Source: Streptomyces sp. WAC 01529
Lineage (GTDB): Bacteria; Actinomycetota; Actinomycetes; Streptomycetales; Streptomycetaceae
DNA length: 64,000 bases
NCBI RefSeq assembly: GCF_003945545.1
Contig: NZ_CP029617.1
Span: 2,057,001 to 2,121,000, forward strand
Direction of reading: 5' to 3'
The notes beneath the pieces were generated by a model. The model did not search any database, had not been told where the DNA came from, and saw only the letters and a list, made by a program, of their open reading frames with translations. The translations under genes and the position numbers were made by a program. Positions 1 through 6,921 of this stretch are shown piece by piece (the first letter of the stretch is position 1; each line of letters begins with the position of its first letter).

Positions 1-1
1 G

Positions 2-1036
2 CTCCAGGACCGGGTGCCCTACGTCCTCGGGCCCCGGCCCCGCTTCGTCCTCGACCGCGTCGAGGCGGGCGGGCGCCGCGAGGTGTCCTACCGCGTCCGC
101 TCCGACCTGCGCGGCCGCTATCCGCTCGGGCCGCTGCAACTGCGCCTGGCGGACCCCTTCGGGATGTGCGAACTGACCCGCTCCTTCTCGACGTACGACA
201 CCCTGACCGTCATCCCGCGCGTGGAGGCACTGCCGCCGGTGCGGCTCACGGGCGAGGCCAAGGGGTACGGCGACGGGCGCAACCGCTCACTGGCGCTCGC
301 CGGTGAGGACGACGTCATCCCGCGCGGCTACCGCCACGGCGACGACCTGCGCCGGGTGCACTGGCGCTCCACCGCGCGCTACGGCGAGCTGATGGTCCGC
401 CGCGAGGAGCAGCCGCAGCGGGCCCGCTGCACGGTCCTCCTGGACACCCGGGGCGTCGGCTTCCGGGGCGCGGGACCCGACTCGGCCTTCGAGTGGGCGG
501 TCTCGGGCGCGGCCTCCACCCTGGTACACATGCTCGAACGGGGCTTCTCGGTGAGGCTGTTGACCGACACGGGCACCTCCGTGCCGGGCGAGGGCTCCGA
601 CGGCTTCGCGGGCGCGAGCCAGGAGTCGGCGGACGCGGCCGGGCTGATGATGGACACCCTCGCGGTGATCGACCACTCCGAGGAGGCCGGGCTCTCGCGC
701 GCGTACGACGTCCTGCGCGGGGGCAACGAGGGCCTTCTCGTCGCCTTCCTCGGCGACCTCGACGAGGAGCAGGCGGCGGTGGTCGCCAAGATGCGCCAGC
801 GCAGCGGCTCCGCGGTCGCCTTCGTCCTGGACGGCGAGGCCTGGGCGCGGGGCCCGGGGGCGGCGCCGTCCGCCGCCGGTGACGCGCGGGTGGAGATGCT
901 GCGCGCGGCGGGCTGGACGGCCCTCGCCACGCCCGCGGGCGCGAGCCTGACGGAGCTGTGGCGGCAGGCGGACCATGCCCGCGCCAGTGCGGGCCCCGCG
1001 CCCGCCGCGGGGACGACGACCGGGGGCTGGGCATGA
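2..1036 (+). CDS. DUF58 domain-containing protein (3' part; start lies before the window)
   Basis: The reading frame is open from base 2, so the N-terminus lies upstream. What remains (344 residues) carries the DUF58 signature near window residues 113-130: an Asp/Arg-rich stretch leading into HWRSTARYGELMVRREE. The rest resembles the von Willebrand A-like fold of this family. DUF58 proteins usually sit beside a MoxR-type AAA ATPase and a transglutaminase-like membrane protein. The latter follows directly here, so the upstream gene is probably the MoxR ATPase. The biochemical role of DUF58 is not established. A GTG at 14 also opens the frame but is internal to the domain. Confidence 0.85.
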   Translation, partial: LQDRVPYVLGPRPRFVLDRVEAGGRREVSYRVRSDLRGRYPLGPLQLRLADPFGMCELTRSFSTYDTLTVIPRVEALPPVRLTGEAKGYGDGRNRSLALAGEDDVIPRGYRHGDDLRRVHWRSTARYGELMVRREEQPQRARCTVLLDTRGVGFRGAGPDSAFEWAVSGAASTLVHMLERGFSVRLLTDTGTSVPGEGSDGFAGASQESADAAGLMMDTLAVIDHSEEAGLSRAYDVLRGGNEGLLVAFLGDLDEEQAAVVAKMRQRSGSAVAFVLDGEAWARGPGAAPSAAGDARVEMLRAAGWTALATPAGASLTELWRQADHARASAGPAPAAGTTTGGWA

Positions 1037-1103
1037 CGACCGGGGCTGGGCACGAGGGCCGGGGGCCGCGCGTGCGGACGCGTACGACAGTGGGGGGACG
1101 GTC

Positions 1104-3533
1104 ATGAGTGGACGCGCGCGGCTCGCGCTGTGTGCCACCACGGCGACGCTGATGGCCTCGGGCGCGCTGCTGCCGCTCGTCGATCCGGCGACGTGGTTCC
1201 TCCAGGCGGTGATCCTGCTGGCGGTGCAGAGCGGGGTGGGCGCGCTGGCCCGGCGGGTGCCGCTCGCCAGGCCGCTCACCGTGGCGGCGCAGGCGCTGGT
1301 GACGCTGCTCATGCTCACCCTGGTCTTCGCCCGCGAGCAGGCCCTCGCGGGGCTCCTGCCGGGCCCCGACGTGTTCCGGCGCTTCGGGATGCTCCTGGAG
1401 GCGGGCGGCGAGGACGTCGGGCGGTACGCGATCCCGGCGCCGCTGAGCGACGGCATCCGGCTGATGCTGGTCGGCGGCGTCCTGGTGATCGGCCTCGCGG
1501 TGGACGCGCTGGCGGTGACGTTCCGTACGGCGGCCCCCGCGGGCCTGCCGCTGCTCGCGCTGTACTCGGTCGCGGCGGGGCTCTCCGGGGACGGCGCGGG
1601 ATGGCTGTGGTTCCTGCTGGCCGCCGCCGGGTATCTGCTGCTGCTCCTCGCGGAGGGGCGGGACCGGATCGCGCAGTGGGGCCGGGTGTTCGGCGGCGCG
1701 GCGCGCGCTCCGGGGCGGGTCTCCGGAGGCCTGGAGAGCAACACCGGAGTGATCGCCCCGGTCCGCACGGGGCGGCGGATCGGCGCCTTCGCGCTGGGTG
1801 TCGCCCTGGTGGTGCCGCTCGCGCTGCCGGCCCTGGACGGGGGTCTGCTGGGCGGCTCCGACGGTCCCGGCGGCAGCGGCTCGGGCGGCGGCGGGACGAT
1901 CTCCGCCGTGAACCCCCTGGTCGCGCTTCAGGACAGCCTGAACCAGCCGGAGGACCGCGAGGTCCTCTCGTACCGCACGAACGCGGAGCGGACCGACGAG
2001 CTGTATCTGCGGATCGTCTCGCTCGACCAGTTCGACGGCACCACCTGGAAGACCACCGTCCGCGGCATCGAGGACGTGCCGTCACCGCTTCCCGAGCCCC
2101 AGGGACTGCTGCCCGACGTCCGCAGGACCGAGATCCAGACCAACATCACGGCCGACGGCGACTACGCGCAGAACTGGCTGCCCATGCCGTTCCCCGCGAG
2201 CCAGGTCGAGATCGGCGGCCGCTGGCGGTACGAGCCGGTGGGCCGCGCGCTCGTCGGCGACCGGGGGCAGACCACGCGCGGCGCCGAGTACCAGGTCAAG
2301 AGCCTGGTCCTGGAGCCCACGGCCGAGCAGCTGGCCACCGCGGCCGAGCCCCCCGCCGCTCTGCGACGCGAGTTCACCAAGGTGCCGGACTCCCTGCCGC
2401 AGATGGTCGCGGACACGGCCCGGCGGGTCACCAAGGGCTCGGCGAACCCCTACGAGCAGGCGGTCAAGCTCCAGGACTACTTCGCGTCGGACGGCGGCTT
2501 CACGTACAACACCCAGGTGCGGGCGGGCAGCGGTCCCGCCGCGATCGAGAAGTTCCTGCGGCAGAAGGAGGGCTTCTGCGTCCACTTCTCCTTCGCGATG
2601 GCCTCGATGGCGCGGACCCTGGGCATACCGGCGCGCGTCGCGGTCGGTTTCACGCCGGGCTCCGCGCAGGCCGACGGCACGATGTCGGTGGGGCTGCGGG
2701 ACGCGCACGCGTGGCCCGAGCTGTACTTCGAAGGCGTGGGCTGGACCCGTTTCGAGCCGACCCCGAACCGCGGCACGGCCCCCGAGTACACCCGCTCCGA
2801 TGTCCCCTCCGGTGACGCGGGCGACCCGGACACCCCCGAGCCCTCCCGCTCGGCGGAGCCGTCCGCGGCGCCTTCGGCGTCCGACAGCTGCCCGCCGGAC
2901 ATGCGCAGGCAGGGCGGGTGCGCGAGTGCCGCCCCGCAGGTCGCGGCCGGTTCGAGCGGTGGCGGGCCGCCCCTCGGGACGATCGTTCTGGTGGCCCTCG
3001 CGGCGCTGCTCGTGATCACGGTGCCGCTGCTGCCGCTGCTGTGGCGGGCCCGGGTCCACGCGGCGCGGCTGGGTTCCGGGGGGCGTGCGCCCGCGGACGC
3101 CGCGGCGCGGACGCTCGCCGCCTGGCTGGAAGTGACGGATACGGCCTGGGACCACGGCATTGAGCCGGACGAGTCACAGACCCCCCGGAAGGCCGCCGCG
3201 CGGATCGTGCGCATCGGGCAGTTGCCGACGGGTCCCGCGGAGGCCGTCCATCGGGTGGCGACCGCCGTGGAGCAGGTGCTTTACGCGCCGAATCCGCGGC
3301 TTCCCGCGACCGGGCTCTCCGAGGACGTGCGGCGGGTGAGCGAGGGGCTGCGCGCCACGTCGACCCGGTCCGCGCGGCTGCGGGCGACGCTCGCGCCGCG
3401 TTCGGCCGCACGGGTGGTGTGGGCGGTCTCGGACCGCTGGACGGCGTTCGGCGCACGCTGGAGCGAGCGGGTCGCCAAGCGGTGGACGGCACTGACCCGG
3501 AGGCTGCCGCGGCGGGCTTCGCAGGAGGGGTGA
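1104..3533 (+). CDS. Transglutaminase-like membrane protein (TgpA family)
   Basis: This 809-residue protein has an N-terminal block of hydrophobic helices (about residues 5-245) and a large extracytoplasmic region with a transglutaminase-like core. The Cys is in EGFCVHFSFA (near residue 492), the His in DAHAWPELYF (near 535), and FEPTP follows. A single helix lies near 620-646 before a cytoplasmic C-terminal domain. This is the TgpA/DUF3488 architecture. The ATG at 1104 was chosen over upstream in-frame codons because it begins a hydrophobic signal-like segment and sits 67 bp after the DUF58 gene. The pair is probably one transcript. The substrate is unknown; a cell-envelope peptide modification is an inference. 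Confidence 0.88.
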   Translation: MSGRARLALCATTATLMASGALLPLVDPATWFLQAVILLAVQSGVGALARRVPLARPLTVAAQALVTLLMLTLVFAREQALAGLLPGPDVFRRFGMLLEAGGEDVGRYAIPAPLSDGIRLMLVGGVLVIGLAVDALAVTFRTAAPAGLPLLALYSVAAGLSGDGAGWLWFLLAAAGYLLLLLAEGRDRIAQWGRVFGGAARAPGRVSGGLESNTGVIAPVRTGRRIGAFALGVALVVPLALPALDGGLLGGSDGPGGSGSGGGGTISAVNPLVALQDSLNQPEDREVLSYRTNAERTDELYLRIVSLDQFDGTTWKTTVRGIEDVPSPLPEPQGLLPDVRRTEIQTNITADGDYAQNWLPMPFPASQVEIGGRWRYEPVGRALVGDRGQTTRGAEYQVKSLVLEPTAEQLATAAEPPAALRREFTKVPDSLPQMVADTARRVTKGSANPYEQAVKLQDYFASDGGFTYNTQVRAGSGPAAIEKFLRQKEGFCVHFSFAMASMARTLGIPARVAVGFTPGSAQADGTMSVGLRDAHAWPELYFEGVGWTRFEPTPNRGTAPEYTRSDVPSGDAGDPDTPEPSRSAEPSAAPSASDSCPPDMRRQGGCASAAPQVAAGSSGGGPPLGTIVLVALAALLVITVPLLPLLWRARVHAARLGSGGRAPADAAARTLAAWLEVTDTAWDHGIEPDESQTPRKAAARIVRIGQLPTGPAEAVHRVATAVEQVLYAPNPRLPATGLSEDVRRVSEGLRATSTRSARLRATLAPRSAARVVWAVSDRWTAFGARWSERVAKRWTALTRRLPRRASQEG

Positions 3534-3626
3534 GGGGGCGGGCCTTCGGCCTGGGGCCGGGAGGCTTGAGGCGGCCGGGAGGCTTGAGACGCCAGGGCCA
3601 AGGCGCCGCGCCTTCGCCCGGACGCA

Positions 3627-3664
3627 CGTGAGGGGTGACCGCCGACCGGCGGTCACCCCTCACG
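3627..3664. terminator. Bidirectional hairpin between convergent genes
   Basis: A near-perfect 17-18 bp inverted repeat (CGTGAGGGGTGACCGCCG and its complement) with almost no loop lies between the stops of the transglutaminase gene (3533, +) and the DUF3040 gene (3704, -). Neither side has a T-tract, as is usual for Streptomyces terminators. Confidence 0.75.
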
Positions 3665-3703
3665 CACACTCACTTCTGCTGGGTCGGCCTTGCGGGGGCC
3701 GGG

Positions 3704-4117
3704 CTACTGACCACCCTGCTGTTCGTCGCGGCGGCGCTGCCACCGCTGCTCGATGCGGTCCATGACGGAACGGCGCTGTCGCGTCTGCCGACGGGCCTGG
3801 GGCCCACCCTGCGCGGCGGCCGCGCCCGTGGGCTGTTCGCCCGGCTTCGGCGCCTTGCGCCAACCGGTGACGGCAAGCACCGCACAGCCCAGCATGACGA
3901 GGAATCCCACCACGCTGATCCAGATCTGCTGGGCGACCATTCCGGCCATGAGAAGGGCGATGCCCACCAGGAAGCCGACGACCGCTTGGTAGACCCGCTT
4001 CCGGGTGTACGTACGCAGCCCGCTGCCCTCAAGCGCTGTCGCGAACTTGGGATCTTCGGCGTACAGCGCTCGCTCCATCTGCTCGAGCATGCGCTGCTCG
4101 TGCTCCGAGAGCGGCAC
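3704..4117 (-). CDS. DUF3040 domain-containing membrane protein
   Basis: A 137-residue protein beginning VPLSEHEQRMLEQMERAL, the hallmark start of the actinobacterial DUF3040 family, followed by two predicted membrane helices (about residues 45-65 and 68-86) and a charged C-terminus. The frame stays open upstream to 4261. The GTG at 4117 is preferred because AGGAGG lies 6-10 bases before it and because the family begins with P-L-S-E-x-E. The function of DUF3040 is unknown; members are small actinobacterial membrane proteins often near cell-division and envelope genes. It is transcribed alone, convergent with the transglutaminase gene. Confidence 0.85.
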   Translation of the reverse strand: MPLSEHEQRMLEQMERALYAEDPKFATALEGSGLRTYTRKRVYQAVVGFLVGIALLMAGMVAQQIWISVVGFLVMLGCAVLAVTGWRKAPKPGEQPTGAAAAQGGPQARRQTRQRRSVMDRIEQRWQRRRDEQQGGQ

Positions 4118-4392
4118 GGAGTCCTCCTCATCGTGCAGTCGCCGGGGCGACTGGGGGTCCCCTTCAGGATAGGCAGGGAATCGCCCCCGTGAAACCCGCC
4201 CCTCTGCGCCAACTTCGCCAAACCGGACCTTCACATCGCTCCGGCTCACTAGAGCGTGCATTCCCCAGCGGCCGGACCGTCATGCAGGACGGTGTCCCTC
4301 GATCATACGGCGCCTGTAGCCCGTTCGGGGGGCCTGTGGCGTACTCCATCTGCGGCTGCGTCGCTGATCAGCAGGGCAGCCCCAGCCGAACC

Positions 4393-5229
4393 TCAGGCCT
4401 CGCCGGTACCGCGCGCCTCACCGAGCACGTGCAGCTGGGTGGCGACGGAGTGGAAGGCGGGCAGTTCGGCGGCGGCGGCCTCCAGCTGGAGGAGGGCCTC
4501 CATGGCACCCGGCTCGGTGTCCACGAGGACGCCGGGGACCAGGTCGGCGAAGACCCGCACGCCGTGCACCGCGTCCACCCGCACGCCTGCGGCCTCGACC
4601 AGCTCGGTGAGCTGCTCGGCGGTGAAGCGGCGCGGCACGGGGTCGCCCGCGCCCCAGCGGCCCGCCGGGTCGGCGAGCGCCGTCTGCGCCTCCTTGAAGT
4701 GGCCGGCGAGGGCGCGCGCGATGACGGCCCCGCCGAGGCCCGCGCCGAGCAGGCTGAGCACGCCGGAGGGCCGCAGCGCGTCGACGGCCAGGCGCACGCC
4801 CTCGGCCGGGTCGTCCACGTACTCCAGGACGCCGTGGCACAGGACGGCGTCGAAGCCGCCGCGCTCGACCACGTCGAAGAGGCCGAGCACATCGCCCTGG
4901 ACTCCGCGCACCCGCTCGGCGACACCGGCCTCGGCGGCCCTGCGCTCCAGCGCGAACAGGGCGTTCGGGCTGGGGTCGACGACCGTGACGCGGTGGCCGA
5001 GGGCGGCGACGGGCACCGCGAAGTTGCCGCTGCCGCCTCCGGTGTCGAGTACGTCCAGCGCGGGGCGCGACTCCCGCCCCGTGACCTCGGCGCGGCGGTC
5101 CAGGGCATCCTTCAGGACGTCCCAGACCACGGCGGTACGGAGCGAGGCGCGGGGGCGGGAAGGGTCGGAGCGCACCGACGCCGTGTGCGGGCGGTGGTGG
5201 GAGACGGGCGGGCGCATCGGGTCCGACAC
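4393..5229 (-). CDS. SAM-dependent class I methyltransferase
   Basis: This 278-residue protein has a Rossmann-type SAM-binding motif LDTGGGSGNF at about residues 60-70, an acidic strand end VTVVDPSPNAL, and the post-motif VLCHGVLEYVDDP, typical of small-molecule methyltransferases. The substrate cannot be told from sequence. The GTG at 5229 is chosen because GAGGAG lies nine bases upstream; the frame also opens at 5271. It follows the SAV_6107 gene by 98 bp on the same strand, so the two may be co-transcribed. No unusual codon use is seen. Confidence 0.8.
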   Translation of the reverse strand: MSDPMRPPVSHHRPHTASVRSDPSRPRASLRTAVVWDVLKDALDRRAEVTGRESRPALDVLDTGGGSGNFAVPVAALGHRVTVVDPSPNALFALERRAAEAGVAERVRGVQGDVLGLFDVVERGGFDAVLCHGVLEYVDDPAEGVRLAVDALRPSGVLSLLGAGLGGAVIARALAGHFKEAQTALADPAGRWGAGDPVPRRFTAEQLTELVEAAGVRVDAVHGVRVFADLVPGVLVDTEPGAMEALLQLEAAAAELPAFHSVATQLHVLGEARGTGEA

Positions 5230-5327
5230 GGCAGTTGACTCCTCGGCGCGTGGGGTTGCGATCGTCCCCACCCTATTGCCTGCCGCGCGGTGCCCCGGAC
5301 GTCCGTCCCAGGGCGTGGACGCGCCGG

Positions 5328-5957
5328 TCAGAGCGCGTCCGGCGCTTCTCCCCGGCCCGGGCGCTCACCTCCCCCGTCCGGCCGCGCCTCTCCCCCGCCC
5401 GGCCGCGCCTGTTCCCCGTCCGGCCGCGCCTGTTCCCCGTCCGGCCGCTCCTGCCTCGGCTGGGGCAGCACGGGCTGGAGCACCAGCGTCCGCTCGACCA
5501 GGCGCAGGAACATCGCCACGTCACGGAGCAGGTCGTCGGCGTCGCGGGCGGTGGCGGCGCCCCGGATGCCCGCCTCGGCGCGGGCCCTGCGGGCGGCGCC
5601 GGAGGCGAACAGGGCGCTCCACTCGGTCAGTTCGGGGGCTATCTCGGGCAGGACTTCCCAGGCGCTGCGGATGCGCTGCCTGCGGCGCGGGCTCGTCTCG
5701 GGCCGCCCGCGCGCGGCCAGCACGGCGGCGGCGGTGCGCAGGGCGGCGAGGTGGGCGGTGGCATAGCGCTCGTTCGGAGCGTCCAGGCGGGCGGCCTCGT
5801 CGATTCCGGCGCGGGCCTGGGCGAGCAGTTCGAGGGCGGCGGGCGGGGCGGTCGCGCGGCGCAGGACGGGGTGGACATCGCTCGCCGGGCCGGCCAGTGA
5901 GGGTGCGGGGCGCACGGCGTGGTGCCGGTGCGCGGCTGCTGCGGAAGTGCTGGCCAT
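5328..5957 (-). CDS. SAV_6107-type HEPN domain protein
   Basis: A 209-residue protein with a helical core (about residues 30-160; LELLAQARAGIDEAA, RYATAHLAALRTAAAVLAARGRP, SAWEVLPEIAPELTEWSALFA) that I recognise as the actinobacterial SAV_6107 family, a HEPN-like helical bundle. In other actinobacteria this family often lies near the damage-tolerance polymerase DinB; no dinB is visible here. The C-terminal 45 residues are a low-complexity tail with repeated PDGEQAR/PGGGEAR units encoded by 21-bp DNA repeats. The ATG at 5957 has AGGAGG eight bases upstream. A TTGTCAGTG element lies about 60 bp upstream. Confidence 0.75.
   Translation of the reverse strand: MASTSAAAAHRHHAVRPAPSLAGPASDVHPVLRRATAPPAALELLAQARAGIDEAARLDAPNERYATAHLAALRTAAAVLAARGRPETSPRRRQRIRSAWEVLPEIAPELTEWSALFASGAARRARAEAGIRGAATARDADDLLRDVAMFLRLVERTLVLQPVLPQPRQERPDGEQARPDGEQARPGGGEARPDGGGERPGRGEAPDAL
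5372..5455. repeat. 21-bp tandem repeat inside the SAV_6107-family gene
   Basis: About four in-frame copies of a unit close to CCCGTCCGGCCGCGCCTGTTC encode the Pro/Asp/Gly/Glu/Arg tail of the protein on the minus strand. Two central copies are identical. The copy number is likely variable between strains. Confidence 0.8.
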
Positions 5958-6004
5958 GACGAACCTCCTGTCGTCGTGTGACGGCGCAGTGGCCGTATGT
6001 GCCC

Positions 6005-6027
6005 ATCGTGGAGTACGGCACTGACAA
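6005..6027 (-). promoter_or_regulatory. Possible damage-type promoter before the SAV_6107-family gene
   Basis: Reading the minus strand, TTGTCAGTG (6027-6019) is followed after eight bases by CACGAT (6010-6005). The first part matches exactly the -35 of the RecA-NDp/PafBC-type promoter (TTGTCRGTG, eight bases, TAnnnT). The -10 has one mismatch in the conserved positions. Transcription would start about 40 bases before the ATG at 5957. Confidence 0.4.
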
Positions 6028-6079
6028 TCGGCTCTGACCTGCCCCTTTGCCTGGGGCGGGGGTACGGGCTTACTTTTGA

Positions 6080-6093
6080 ACTGACTGGTCAGT
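6080..6093. promoter_or_regulatory. TetR-type operator dyad ACTGAC-TG-GTCAGT
   Basis: A perfect 6-bp dyad with a 2-bp centre lies 24 bases before the ABC ATPase start and within the divergent region shared with the SAV_6107-family gene. ACTGAC/GTCAGT dyads are typical TetR-family operators. The TetR gene ending the same gene string (9025-9645) is the natural candidate ligand. This is inference from spacing and symmetry. Confidence 0.55.
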
Positions 6094-6117
6094 ACAGAAG
6101 AGAGGTCAGGGGGGACT

Positions 6118-6921
6118 GTGGACGGATCGACCGACGGCGTGCACGCGGCCGCCGTCACCGCCGAGGACTTCGGGCTCAAGGGGCCGCGGGGCTGGGCGTT
6201 CCGCGGCATCGACATCGACGCCGAGCCCGGGTCGCTGATCGCGCTGGAGGGCCCGTCGGGGTCGGGCCGCACCTGTCTGCTGCTCGCTCTGGCGGGACGT
6301 ATGCGCGCCACCGAGGGCCACGCGTGCGTGGGGCGCTTCCGGCTGCCCAAGCAGTTGGCCGCGGTGCGCCGGATCAGCGGGCTCGGGCCCGTGCCCGGCG
6401 TCACCGATCTCGACCCGGCCCTGACCGTCGCCGAGCACCTGCACGAACGGGCGCTCCTGGAGCGGCGGTTCGGCGGACCGCTGCGGGGGCTGCTGCGGCC
6501 GCGCGACGAGCGCAGGAAGGAGACGCGGCTGCGCGTCGACACCGCGCTGGCCGCCGCCGGGCTCGACATGGAGTCGCTGCCCAAGGGCCGCCGGACCTCC
6601 GTGCGCGACCTGGAGCGGCTCGAGATCCTGCGGCTCTCCGTGGCCCTCGCGCTGATCGGCGAGCCGCTCGTGCTGGGCGTCGACGACACCGACCTCAAGC
6701 TCTCGGACCGCGAACGGGCCGAGGCCTGGGGCCTGTTGCAGTCCCTCACCGAGCGCGGGACGACCGTCGTGGCGGTGTGCGGTGAGGCGCCCGAGGGCGC
6801 GGTCGTGGTGCGCACCGGCGCCCGGGACGAGGAGACCGGGCGGGAAGAGCCCGGCACCGACGACGACACCGACGACGACAAGGAGACGGCGGATGCGCTC
6901 GCCGAAGCTGGCCGCACTTGA
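6118..6921 (+). CDS. ABC-type ATP-binding protein with degenerate motifs
   Basis: A 267-residue ABC-like domain protein. The Walker A region reads GPSGSGRT near residue 44, with Arg where the catalytic Lys is expected. No LSGGQ signature is visible: the region before Walker B reads RTSVRDLERLEILRL. Walker B ends VDDTD, lacking the usual catalytic Glu. The C-terminal tail is Asp-rich. It overlaps the downstream YhgE/Pip gene by 29 bp, so it is probably the cytoplasmic partner of that membrane protein. Catalysis is doubtful; a structural or regulatory nucleotide-binding role is possible. The GTG start follows GTCAGGGGGG. Confidence 0.75.
   Translation: MDGSTDGVHAAAVTAEDFGLKGPRGWAFRGIDIDAEPGSLIALEGPSGSGRTCLLLALAGRMRATEGHACVGRFRLPKQLAAVRRISGLGPVPGVTDLDPALTVAEHLHERALLERRFGGPLRGLLRPRDERRKETRLRVDTALAAAGLDMESLPKGRRTSVRDLERLEILRLSVALALIGEPLVLGVDDTDLKLSDRERAEAWGLLQSLTERGTTVVAVCGEAPEGAVVVRTGARDEETGREEPGTDDDTDDDKETADALAEAGRT

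Noticed and set aside
287..1768. Long antisense and shifted open frames throughout, for example a 493-codon frame on the minus strand
   Set aside because: High third-position GC keeps shadow frames open. Their products are Arg/Pro/Ala/Gly-rich with no family motifs, and recognised genes cover the same DNA.
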